Source: JACTUA01 sp964551875
Lineage (GTDB): Archaea > Halobacteriota > Methanomicrobia > Methanomicrobiales > JACTUA01
Direction: 5' to 3'
Assembly: GCA_964551875.1 (NCBI GenBank)
Contig: CAZKEV010000078.1
Coordinates: 1-5,591 of the forward strand
DNA length: 5,591 nt
The notes under the pieces are model-generated. The model made no database searches and was not told the origin of the DNA. It saw only the letters and a program-made list of their open reading frames with translations. Made by a program: the position numbers and the translations under genes. Shown here in pieces: positions 1-5,591 of the stretch; position 1 is the first letter of the stretch; the number at the start of each line of letters is the position of its first letter.

Positions 1-1620
1 ATGCAACTTCCAGAGGTTTTGAGGCGTCTGCGGCTCAAAGACGCCTACCGTCTCTATGGCAAACGCATCGGGGCATGGCGCGAGAGCGAGGAGGTCTATG
101 ACCCTGACCGCCACGGCATCCTGGTGACGCCTGACTTGCCGCCAGGCTTCGATGTGGTGGATGTCTACTGGATCGAACGCGGACTCTCCCTTGTATGCAT
201 CGCGCTCAACGAGAAGAACCACCAGAACGAGTACATCCTCTTCGAACCCCCCCTCTCGCCGTTTGAATACGAGCTCCTTGAACGGCTGTACGAAGACCTC
301 CGGGACGTCCTCCTCCTCAACGAGGAGGAGATCCGCGGGGACAGGAAACAGATCCTTCTCTCCCTCGTGGAGGAACTCATCGGGGAGTACGGGGTCTCCC
401 TGGATCTTCCGTCCCTCTTCCGGCTCCAGTATTACCTGGTCAGGAACTTCCTGGGATGGTCGCGGATCGATCCCCTCATGAAGGACCCCCAGATCGAAGA
501 TATCTCCTGCGACGGGGTGAACATCCCCATCTTCCTCTACCACAGGAGGTACCACAACATCAAGACGAATATCGTCTTTGATGAAGATCACGTGAACTCC
601 CTTGCCATCACCCTTGCCCAGCGGTCGGGAAAGCACATCTCCATCGGGACCCCCCTCCTCGATGCCACCCTTCCGGACGGCTCGAGGCTCCAGCTCACGT
701 TCTCCAAGGTGGTAACGAGCCGCGGCACCTCCTTTTCCATCCGGAAGTTCCGGGAGGAACCCTTCACTCCTATCGAGCTCCTCGAGCACGGGACTTTTCC
801 GGTGGACGCCATGGCCTACTTCTGGCTCGCCATCGAGAACAACAAGAGCCTCCTCTTCATCGGGGGAACCGCCTCAGGGAAGACCACCTCGTTAAACGCG
901 GTCTCCCATTTCATACCTCCCCTTGCGAAGGTGGTCTCTATCGAGGACACGCGGGAGATCACCCTGAACCGGGAGAACTGGATCGCCTCGGTCACCCGGG
1001 ACGCCGTGATCGATGGAAGCTCCGGGGCCATCAGCATGTTCGATCTTCTCAGGGCGGCCATGCGCCAGCGGCCCGAGTACCTCATCGTGGGCGAGGTGAG
1101 GGGCCCCGAGGCCCAGACCCTCTTCCAGGCCATGAACACCGGCCACACCACCTTCTCCACCCTCCACGCGGCTGACGTGGACGCAGCCGTCCACCGGCTG
1201 GAGAACGAGCCGCTCTCTGTCCCGAGGAACATGCTCCAGGCCCTGGACATCGTCTCCATCCAGGCCCTCATCTACCGGGGGACGGAGCGGGTGAGGAAGT
1301 GCCAGGAGATCGTGGAGATCATGGGGCTCGACCAGGCGACCCAGAACATCCAGGTGAACACCGTCTTCTCCTACGACCCGGTCACCGATACCTTCTCCTT
1401 CTCGGGGAGGTCCCAGGTGTATAACGAGATCATGGCGTCAAGGGGCTGGAGCACGGAAGACCTGGAGAAGGAGATCCTGGAGCGGGGGAAGATCCTCCTC
1501 GCCATGAAGGAGCAGGGCGTGAAGGACTACATCTCCGTCTCCCAGATCATCCAGGCCTATGCCATCAAGCCCGACGAGGTCATGGAGAACCTGGGGGATC
1601 TCCACAGGCTGATGGGATGA
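1..1620 (+). CDS. Type II/IV secretion-system ATPase, archaeal PilB/FlaI/TadA-like
   Basis: Cytoplasmic hexameric ATPase of the GspE/PilB/FlaI superfamily, which powers assembly of type IV pilus-like filaments or secretion at the cytoplasmic face of a T2SSF membrane protein. The 539-residue product has an N-terminal domain to about residue 260 and a RecA-like core. Seen directly: Walker A GGTASGKT at 288-295, Asp box VVSIEDTRE at 311-319 (Glu319 likely catalytic), Walker B LIVGEVRG at 361-368, and His box TGHTTFSTLHA at 380-390. The Cys4 zinc motif of bacterial PilB is absent, as is usual for FlaI/TadA-type enzymes. A helical tail of about 100 residues follows the core. The ATG is the first base of the window, so its ribosome-binding site is invisible and a more upstream start cannot be excluded. 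The stop overlaps the start of the membrane partner by ATGA, implying coupled translation. Family assignment is secure; the exact filament type is inferred. Confidence 0.95.
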   Translation: MQLPEVLRRLRLKDAYRLYGKRIGAWRESEEVYDPDRHGILVTPDLPPGFDVVDVYWIERGLSLVCIALNEKNHQNEYILFEPPLSPFEYELLERLYEDLRDVLLLNEEEIRGDRKQILLSLVEELIGEYGVSLDLPSLFRLQYYLVRNFLGWSRIDPLMKDPQIEDISCDGVNIPIFLYHRRYHNIKTNIVFDEDHVNSLAITLAQRSGKHISIGTPLLDATLPDGSRLQLTFSKVVTSRGTSFSIRKFREEPFTPIELLEHGTFPVDAMAYFWLAIENNKSLLFIGGTASGKTTSLNAVSHFIPPLAKVVSIEDTREITLNRENWIASVTRDAVIDGSSGAISMFDLLRAAMRQRPEYLIVGEVRGPEAQTLFQAMNTGHTTFSTLHAADVDAAVHRLENEPLSVPRNMLQALDIVSIQALIYRGTERVRKCQEIVEIMGLDQATQNIQVNTVFSYDPVTDTFSFSGRSQVYNEIMASRGWSTEDLEKEILERGKILLAMKEQGVKDYISVSQIIQAYAIKPDEVMENLGDLHRLMG

Positions 1621-3533
1621 ACGCCAAGGCCTTCGTTTCCGACTGGATCAGGGGGCGGCGAGATACGTACTCCTCGCTCCACAACGACCTCGTCTCGGCG
1701 CGGTCCGGCGTCACCATCGAGCACTACCTCTTCCAGACCTATGTCATCACCATCCTCTCGGGCATCTTCTGCGCCTTTGCGGGTTTCATCACCGCGGATA
1801 TCATCGCAAACCTCGAGGTCTCGACCCAGATCTACGATGTCTTCTGGGTGAACCGGATCTTCCCCCAGGCCGTTCCCATCCTCCTCTTCAAGGGCGGAGT
1901 GACCCTTGCCGCCTTTGTTGCAGGGTCGATCCTTGGCTACAAGGTGATGACGGGTTTTCCCGCCCTCCTGAAGAACCACCGGGCCACCAGGATCAACCTC
2001 ACCCTCCACAGCGCCGTTGCCTACATGTATGCCATGCAGAGAGGGGGCGCAGAGCTCACCACCATCTTCGCATCTCTTGCGGACAATGCGAGCATCTTCG
2101 GGGAGGTGGCCGTGGAGTTCAGGCAGTTCGTCCGGGATGTGGACTATTTCGGCAATGACCTGATCACGGCCCTCAAGCACCTGGGCGAGACGACCCCGTC
2201 AGAGAAGTTCCGCGACTTCATCCAGGATCTCCTCTCGGTCATTGACAGCGGCGCAGGTATGGGGGAGTTCTTGTCGGGCAGGGTTCGCACGTACCAGGAG
2301 GAGGCGCGGTTCGAGCTGAAGCAGTTTATCACAACCCTTGAGTTCGTGGCCGAGACCTACGTGACCCTCTTTGTGGCGGGCCCTCTCTTCCTCATCATCA
2401 TCATGGTGGTCATGGGGCTCATCGGGGGGATGGGGCTCACCGCACTCTCGATGGTCTGCTATGGCCTCATCCCCATCGGCTCCATCCTCTTCATCGTCTT
2501 CCTCTCCCTGATCTCGGACAAGGTCGAGGGGATCGAGCGCTACGTGAAGTCCAAACTCCTCCACGAGTTCTTCGATGTCCAGGTGCTCAAGAGAGTGGGT
2601 GAGGAGGCGCAATTCGCCCAGCTGGTGTTCTACGACCGGATCAGGCGGTTCCGGGACTTCCTGAGAAATCCCTTCAAAGCCTTTGTCCTCATCCCTGTCC
2701 GCACCTTCTATATCACCATCCCCATGGGAATCATCTATATAGTCCTTGCTCTTTCCTCGGTTCCCTATTACCTTGACCTCCAGACCAAGGTGATGATCCT
2801 GGATGACCACGTGGTCATTGCAGGGCTCATTGTCATCATCCCCTTTGCCATCTTTTACCAGCTCTGGAAGCGCAAGGTGATGGGAATCGAGGCGGCCATC
2901 CCTGAGTTCCTCGACCGGATGTCCGGAATCCAGGAAGTGGGACTCACCATCGCCCAGGGGCTCGGCCTCATGGTGAGGACGAACCTCGGGATCCTCTCCT
3001 ACGAGATCAAGAGGATCAAGAGGGATATGGACTGGGGGGCCAATGTCGAGGCGGCCCTCATGCGGTTCGAGCACCGGGTGCGAACCCCGTCCATTGCAAG
3101 GACCGTCACCCTCATCACCAAGGCTAGCTACATGAGCGGGGATATCGGGGAGATCCTCAAGATCGCGGCGAGCGACGCAAGGATGGGCGAGATCCTGAAG
3201 CGCGAACGCACAACCTCCATGCTCATCTACCTCGCCATCATCTACCTCGCCTTCGTTGTCTTCATCTTCGTGGTCGGGGTTATCGTCACCATGTTCCTCC
3301 CGCTCCTCCTGAAAGGGGGAGTACAGGCAATGAGCTCACGGGGCGGAGTGGTCGGAGCCCAGGGGCTGAGTGTTGATACGTTCCGCCTTCTCATCTATCA
3401 CGCATGCCTCATCCAGGGACTCTTCTCAGGCCTCCTCGCAGGCCACATGGGGGAAGGGTCCCTCACTGCAGGGGTAAAGCATGTCTGCATCCTCCTCATC
3501 ATCGCTCTGGTCGTTTTCAATACCATAATCTGA
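1617..3533 (+). CDS. Type II secretion system F-domain membrane protein, PilC/TadC/FlaJ-like
   Basis: Polytopic platform protein of an archaeal type IV pilus-like machine and partner of the ATPase encoded immediately upstream. The 638 residues contain about nine hydrophobic segments, near 41-65, 84-110, 247-270, 273-299, 355-384, 397-416, 535-563, 586-609 and 618-638. Two cytoplasmic helical T2SSF regions are seen: one at about 130-245 (RGGAELTTIFASLADN at 142-157, then a segment ending in SGAGMGEFL at 211-219), and one at about 427-533 (PEFLDRMSGIQEVGLTIAQG at 429-448, SGDIGEIL at 507-514). Each precedes a hydrophobic stretch, which gives an internally duplicated layout. This two-domain form is typical of euryarchaeal PilC proteins and larger than single-domain TadB or TadC. 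The start codon lies in the ATGA overlap with the ATPase stop; no strong independent ribosome-binding site is visible, so coupling is likely. Whether it serves adhesion, secretion or another filament cannot be told, as no pilin gene is in view. Confidence 0.93.
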   Translation: MNAKAFVSDWIRGRRDTYSSLHNDLVSARSGVTIEHYLFQTYVITILSGIFCAFAGFITADIIANLEVSTQIYDVFWVNRIFPQAVPILLFKGGVTLAAFVAGSILGYKVMTGFPALLKNHRATRINLTLHSAVAYMYAMQRGGAELTTIFASLADNASIFGEVAVEFRQFVRDVDYFGNDLITALKHLGETTPSEKFRDFIQDLLSVIDSGAGMGEFLSGRVRTYQEEARFELKQFITTLEFVAETYVTLFVAGPLFLIIIMVVMGLIGGMGLTALSMVCYGLIPIGSILFIVFLSLISDKVEGIERYVKSKLLHEFFDVQVLKRVGEEAQFAQLVFYDRIRRFRDFLRNPFKAFVLIPVRTFYITIPMGIIYIVLALSSVPYYLDLQTKVMILDDHVVIAGLIVIIPFAIFYQLWKRKVMGIEAAIPEFLDRMSGIQEVGLTIAQGLGLMVRTNLGILSYEIKRIKRDMDWGANVEAALMRFEHRVRTPSIARTVTLITKASYMSGDIGEILKIAASDARMGEILKRERTTSMLIYLAIIYLAFVVFIFVVGVIVTMFLPLLLKGGVQAMSSRGGVVGAQGLSVDTFRLLIYHACLIQGLFSGLLAGHMGEGSLTAGVKHVCILLIIALVVFNTII

Positions 3534-3661
3534 ACCCCTTCTGCTGGAAGAGTCATGGATTGATCCTGAGGGGGTCCGAAGCGATTTCACCTGGGAAAAG
3601 GAGGCCGCCGAACCTAGAGCTGCCTCATATCTCACCCATTAAAGTTAAGTCATTCCACAGG

Positions 3662-3674
3662 CACCTTGTAGGTG
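3662..3674 (+). promoter_or_regulatory. Possible hairpin over the ribosome-binding site of the zinc-ribbon gene
   Basis: CACCT (3662-3666) and AGGTG (3670-3674) are perfect inverted repeats around a 3-base loop. The right arm is the first of two tandem AGGTG copies (3670-3674 and 3675-3679) that form the ribosome-binding region just before ATG 3680. The left arm also resembles the CACCU of the 16S rRNA 3' end. It could mask or compete for the ribosome-binding site if transcripts come from upstream. If transcription starts just here, from the weak TATA-like TTAAAGTTAA at about 3639-3648, the left arm would be mostly or wholly missing from the message. The repeat is seen; any function is inference. 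Confidence 0.3.
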
Positions 3675-3679
3675 AGGTG

Positions 3680-3838
3680 ATGAAGGTGTGTTCTGTCGGC
3701 GGGCCCATGGATGTTGACTACAAGGAACGGGTGAAGGGCAAGGACTACAAGTGCAGGAGCTGCGGGGAGAAGTTTAAGGGGGTCGGGAAGCACCCCATCT
3801 GCCCGAGCTGCCAGTCTGACGACGTCGCCGCGGAATGA
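3680..3838 (+). CDS. Small zinc-ribbon protein
   Basis: A 52-residue protein with two CxxC knuckles, CRSC at 25-28 and CPSC at 41-44, separated by a basic Gly-rich linker: the layout of a zinc ribbon binding one Zn with four cysteines. A further Cys is at position 4. It is short, soluble and basic in its middle part. Such mini zinc ribbons are common in methanogens and may bind nucleic acid or partner proteins; nothing here decides which. ATG 3680 is chosen because a strong GAGGTG directly precedes it. That site is very close, so GTG 3686 (5 bases after GAGGTGA) is an alternative start that would remove two residues. The open frame extends upstream to 3404, but that part lies over the membrane-protein gene and reads as low-complexity Pro/Arg/His, so it is not included. 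The stop overlaps the next gene by ATGA, suggesting co-translation with the unknown protein downstream. Confidence 0.78.
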   Translation: MKVCSVGGPMDVDYKERVKGKDYKCRSCGEKFKGVGKHPICPSCQSDDVAAE

Positions 3839-4311
3839 AGTACCCGCTCGGCGACCGGGTTCTCCTCGTCCAGGGGGACCACTCTTTTCTCCTCGTGGGA
3901 AGGGCACTTTCAAAGTTCCCCCTGTATATCGAGACCTTCGAAGATGAATACTGCGAGACGGTCCTCCCAGACGACCTGGTCGTGGTATCGGCACCCGAGG
4001 GCGGGGATACCGAACCGGCGAGGATGCTCCTTGAACTCGTCCGGCGCTACCACCTCCCCCTCCTCGTTCTCCCGAAAGACCATCCGGGATCAGGGCGCCT
4101 CCTTCTCGTGGTCTCGGTCTCGGAGTCCCTCCACCTCTCATGCAGCATCCGCCGGGGGACTCACCCGGACCAGCACCTCCTCTGCTCCTCGGAGGAGCTC
4201 GCCGGGATCACGCTTGATGGATCCGATGGCGGTGTCGAGGTGGAGGGAGCCCCATCAGGCGTCCGGATCTCGTACCTGGATGAGCGCGCGGGCAGGGAGA
4301 TAACCCATTAG
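3835..4311 (+). CDS. Conserved-looking soluble protein of unknown function
   Basis: A 158-residue protein I do not recognise. No signal peptide or convincing membrane helix is seen. Hydrophobic strand-like runs alternate with polar turns: RVLLVQGDHSFLLVGR at 8-23, LVVVSAPEGG at 48-57, a likely helix at about 59-72, PLLVLPKDHPGSG at 75-87 and LLLVVSVS at 89-96. This suggests a small alpha/beta fold. Potentially functional residues cluster at LPKDHPGS (79-86), CSIRRGTHPDQHLLCSS (103-119, with Cys103, His110, His114 and Cys117) and YCETVLPDD (39-47). The Cys/His set might bind a metal, which is inference only. The ATG sits in an ATGA overlap with the zinc-ribbon stop and only a weak GCGGA precedes it, so translation is probably coupled. 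Codon use is strongly C/G-ending, like the pilus genes, which supports real coding. It is followed by an AT-rich intergenic region and appears to end its transcription unit. Confidence 0.82.
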   Translation: MKYPLGDRVLLVQGDHSFLLVGRALSKFPLYIETFEDEYCETVLPDDLVVVSAPEGGDTEPARMLLELVRRYHLPLLVLPKDHPGSGRLLLVVSVSESLHLSCSIRRGTHPDQHLLCSSEELAGITLDGSDGGVEVEGAPSGVRISYLDERAGREITH

Positions 4312-4484
4312 CCGGTACATTTCTCAAGAAAATTCATTTTACCACCATCCCGGCCTGGCATGAATTCATCTTATTATAGGGAGAAGCATGTTTCCACCTC
4401 AGAAAAGCCCCGGATCAGCGATACTTTTATCGTAGTAAAAAACGATTAACCAACGTCCGATAGAGGGGATGAAGACAACCCATC
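4312..4484 (+). promoter_or_regulatory. Intergenic region: end of one unit and probable promoter of the ATP synthase operon
   Basis: This 173-bp AT-rich stretch separates the unknown gene from the ATP synthase leader. Near its start are two small inverted repeats, TTTCT-CA-AGAAA (4320-4331) and AAAAT-TC-ATTTT (4329-4340). The latter ends in TTTT and could act as a weak archaeal terminator. Two TATA-like elements are candidates: TTATTATA (4371-4378), predicting a start near 4400, and CTTTTATCG (4424-4432), predicting one near 4453. The second lies inside the inverted repeat CGATA-CTTT-TATCG (4419-4432). A GAGGGGAT (4463-4470) matches the archaeal ribosome-binding consensus in 7 of 8 bases. The promoter choice is inferred from spacing only; neither TATA element is a strong match and no clear BRE is seen. 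Confidence 0.4.
4331..4372 (+). repeat. Imperfect 10-bp direct repeat, possible operator
   Basis: AATTCATTTT (4331-4340) and AATTCATCTT (4363-4372) match in 9 of 10 bases and are 32 bp apart, close to three DNA helical turns, so both copies face the same side of the helix. The second copy overlaps the perfect palindrome ATGAATTCAT (4360-4369) and runs into the TATA-like TTATTATA. Such an arrangement would suit a dimeric regulator, but short AT-rich repeats also arise by chance. No regulator is identified. Confidence 0.3.
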
Positions 4485-4685
4485 ATGGTCAAGAACATTG
4501 TTACTGAGAGGCTGGTACAGAGTGTGATAGACCGTTGCCGAGAGCGGATCATCGAAGCACGGGAGATACTAAAGAATAAGAATGGCACAGCACGGGCGAA
4601 ACCAAAGGATGAGGATACCATAGCGGAAAAAAGCCGCCAGAATCATGGTCTGACATCACATTTGAAAAGAACACGGGGGTTATAA
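4485..4685 (+). CDS. Small basic hypothetical ORF leading the ATP synthase operon (doubtful)
   Basis: A possible 66-residue protein that I do not recognise. Residues 1-30 (starting MVKNIVTERLVQSVIDRCRE) could form an amphipathic helix. The remainder is polar, Lys/Arg-rich and probably disordered. It has no membrane segment and a single Cys at 18. Support: it lies on the operon strand and ends 19 bases before the ATP synthase subunit H start. Against: its third codon positions are mixed rather than G/C-rich, and its best ribosome-binding match (GAGGGGAT, 4463-4470) is 14 bases from the ATG, longer than normal. That same match directly abuts another ATG at 4469. This may be a genuine lineage-specific small protein, a decayed gene or merely untranslated leader. 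Confidence 0.38.
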   Translation: MVKNIVTERLVQSVIDRCRERIIEAREILKNKNGTARAKPKDEDTIAEKSRQNHGLTSHLKRTRGL

Positions 4686-4694
4686 CATATAATT

Positions 4695-4698
4695 GGAG
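4695..4698 (+). promoter_or_regulatory. Ribosome-binding site that fixes the subunit H start
   Basis: GGAG lies 6 bases before ATG 4705, ideal spacing. It falls inside the frame extension that begins at TTG 4693, so a TTG start would have no site of its own. This argues for ATG 4705 as the start of subunit H. Confidence 0.7.
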
Positions 4699-4704
4699 TT
4701 AGAA

Positions 4705-5025
4705 ATGGCGGAAGAAATCTCGGTGCTGCAGAAGATAAGGGAAAAGGAGCTTGAGCTCTCAATAAAAACTGACGAAACGAGGAGGGAAGCCGAGCAGATC
4801 ATCCTCGAAGCAAAAGAGGGAGCTTCGAAAATGATCGAGAATTCGGAAAGGGAGGGAAAAAGGGCAAGCGATGAGTACTACAAGAAGGAGATGGAAAGGA
4901 TCAACATAGAGATCGAACAGCTCATAAAACGCAGTGATGAAGAGGCGAAGTTGGTACGGGAAAGGGGAGAACGGAATTTACCGCCGGCGGTAGAAAAGGT
5001 CGTAAGAGCAGTTACCATGGAGTAG
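4705..5025 (+). CDS. ahaH: A-type ATP synthase subunit H (peripheral stalk)
   Basis: In archaeal A1Ao ATP synthases, subunit H pairs with subunit E as a long helical peripheral stalk linking the catalytic head to membrane subunit I, resisting torque during ATP synthesis. The product is 106 residues, the normal size for the family. It is almost entirely charged, with Ala/Ile/Leu spaced as in a coiled coil from about residue 4 to 88 (for example TRREAEQIILEAKEGASKMI at 25-44). It ends in the short helical cap NLPPAVEKVVRAV (91-103), matching the family's usual C-terminal pattern. No signal peptide or membrane helix is present. ATG 4705 is supported by GGAG 6 bases upstream; a TTG at 4693 is in frame but overlaps that site. 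Subunit I starts 6 bases after the stop, as expected in the methanogen order H-I-K-E-C-F-A-B-D. Identification rests on composition, length and position. Confidence 0.87.
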   Translation: MAEEISVLQKIREKELELSIKTDETRREAEQIILEAKEGASKMIENSEREGKRASDEYYKKEMERINIEIEQLIKRSDEEAKLVRERGERNLPPAVEKVVRAVTME

Positions 5026-5031
5026 GTCGAT

Positions 5032-5591
5032 ATGCTTCAGAAGATGAAAAAGGTCCAGGTGATCGGACCGAAAAAAGATCTTCAGAGCGTAGTCGACGTC
5101 CTGTACCATACCGGGACTGTCCAATTGGAGGACATAACAAAGACGATCCAGCCCGGGGATACCATCCTGAGGAAGATGGAAGCCGAAAAATGGGGGGATA
5201 TCTCAAATGTTATCGTGAAAATAGGGGGCATATTCCTTGCGCTCCCCAAAATAAAGGCTGATCCCCAGAAACAAGTGCAGATATTTGAGGAGCTGTGGAA
5301 GAAAAGCTACGAGGATCTGGTTGCAAGGGCAAACCACGTGATCGAAGAACTGGAATCGACCACGCGGGATCTTACGGTAAAGAAAAGCGATCTTGAGTTC
5401 ACCCTCACCGCACTGGACAGGTACGAAAAAATTATCGAAAAGATCCAGCCTCTGGAGAAGCAACTCCCGGTTCTTGAAGGATTCGAAGTCACCGTCCTCC
5501 TGATACAGAAGGAGTTCAGGGATGTGCTGGAGGTCATCAGGAACGTCCTTGCGGAGATCACGAAAAAACAGTTCGAGATCATCTCTGCCGA
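5032..5591 (+). CDS. ahaI: A-type ATP synthase subunit I, N-terminal part (cut by window end)
   Basis: Subunit I is the membrane stator of A/V-type ATP synthases. Its N-terminal cytoplasmic arm binds the E/H peripheral stalks and its C-terminal membrane domain forms the ion half-channels beside the K ring. Only 186 codons plus two bases are present, against roughly 600-700 residues for the family, so all membrane helices lie outside. Seen: the start MLQKMKKVQVIGPKKDL (1-17) with a beta strand typical of the family, then VVDVLYHTGTVQLED (20-34), and a long helical coiled-coil segment from about 79 to 146 rich in Glu, Lys and Leu (KSYEDLVARANHVIEELEST at 91-110). ATG 5032 follows subunit H by 6 bases, with GGAG/AGGT (5019-5027) serving as ribosome-binding site inside the end of subunit H. 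ATG 5044 is a less likely alternative. The truncation is due to the window edge; no frameshift is seen. Confidence 0.88.
   Translation, partial: MLQKMKKVQVIGPKKDLQSVVDVLYHTGTVQLEDITKTIQPGDTILRKMEAEKWGDISNVIVKIGGIFLALPKIKADPQKQVQIFEELWKKSYEDLVARANHVIEELESTTRDLTVKKSDLEFTLTALDRYEKIIEKIQPLEKQLPVLEGFEVTVLLIQKEFRDVLEVIRNVLAEITKKQFEIISA

Noticed and set aside
816..1271. Antisense open frame of 151 codons inside the ATPase gene
   Set aside because: It lies opposite the Walker A, Asp, Walker B and His boxes of the ATPase; it is a shadow frame.
1557..2180. Antisense open frame of 207 codons across the ATPase/membrane-protein junction
   Set aside because: It spans two well-supported sense genes, has low-complexity composition and shows no recognisable domain.
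2199..3074. Long antisense open frame (291 codons) opposite the membrane-protein gene
   Set aside because: Its product is an Asp/Glu/His/Pro-rich low-complexity sequence, the usual reverse-strand shadow of a GC-rich hydrophobic gene. The sense strand has clear T2SSF domains.
1..3533. Archaellum (fla/arl) operon
   Set aside because: The ATPase and membrane protein are not accompanied by FlaH-like or other archaellum genes, and the two-domain 638-residue membrane protein fits the pilus PilC type better than FlaJ.
3404..3679. Upstream extension of the zinc-ribbon frame
   Set aside because: It overlaps the end of the membrane-protein gene out of frame and encodes a Pro/Arg/His-rich run unlike a real domain; a strong ribosome-binding site precedes ATG 3680.
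3534..3679. tRNA, CRISPR or mobile-element remnant in the gap after the membrane-protein gene
   Set aside because: No cloverleaf, no regularly spaced repeats and no terminal inverted repeats are seen; only short hairpins such as GGAT-TG-ATCC (3557-3566) of chance size.
3650..4141. Antisense open frame of 163 codons opposite the zinc-ribbon and unknown genes
   Set aside because: The product is Gly/Arg/Pro-rich with no domain, while the sense frames have CxxC knuckles and a coupled ATGA start.
4680..4692. TTATA-ACA-TATAA inverted repeat as an internal promoter or operator for subunit H
   Set aside because: A TATA box here would place the transcript start inside the subunit H gene, after ATG 4705; it is more likely AT-rich spacer that keeps the ribosome-binding site open.
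4693..4704. TTG start for subunit H four codons upstream
   Set aside because: The TTG overlaps the GGAG ribosome-binding site of ATG 4705 and has no site of its own.

Overview
The window looks like a chromosomal segment from a methanogenic euryarchaeon, most likely Methanomicrobiales or a close relative. The grounds are an archaeal-type secretion/pilus ATPase with its membrane partner, an A-type ATP synthase operon opening in the order subunit H then subunit I, ribosome-binding sites matching the archaeal anti-Shine-Dalgarno, and GC-rich, C-ending codon use in the first three quarters. The order-level placement is an inference from general resemblance, not from a search.

Region 1 (1-3533) is a translationally coupled pair. 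It consists of a FlaI/TadA-like (PilB-type) type II secretion/type IV pilus ATPase and a large polytopic membrane protein with two T2SSF domains (PilC/TadC/FlaJ-like), overlapping by an ATGA. Together they form the motor and inner-membrane platform of an archaeal type IV-like filament or secretion machine. No pilin, prepilin peptidase or archaellum accessory gene (FlaC-FlaH type) lies in the window, so the filament subunit is unknown.

Region 2 (3534-4311) starts with a 146-bp gap containing a possible hairpin over a ribosome-binding site. A 52-residue zinc-ribbon protein follows, coupled by an ATGA overlap to a 158-residue soluble protein whose family I do not recognise. The two are probably made together.

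Region 3 (4312-4484) is a 173-bp AT-rich intergenic stretch with a 10-bp imperfect direct repeat 32 bp apart, several short palindromes and candidate TATA-like elements. It is the likely promoter region of the downstream operon.

Region 4 (4485-5591) holds a doubtful 66-residue basic ORF, then A-type ATP synthase subunit H (peripheral stalk) and the first 186 codons of subunit I (membrane stator), cut by the window end. The rest of the operon (K, E, C, F, A, B, D) would be expected beyond the window.

I found no rRNA, tRNA, CRISPR array, insertion sequence or integrase. The least explained parts are the 158-residue protein with its zinc-ribbon partner, and the small ORF and leader before the ATP synthase genes. 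I see nothing that convincingly amounts to a new system.
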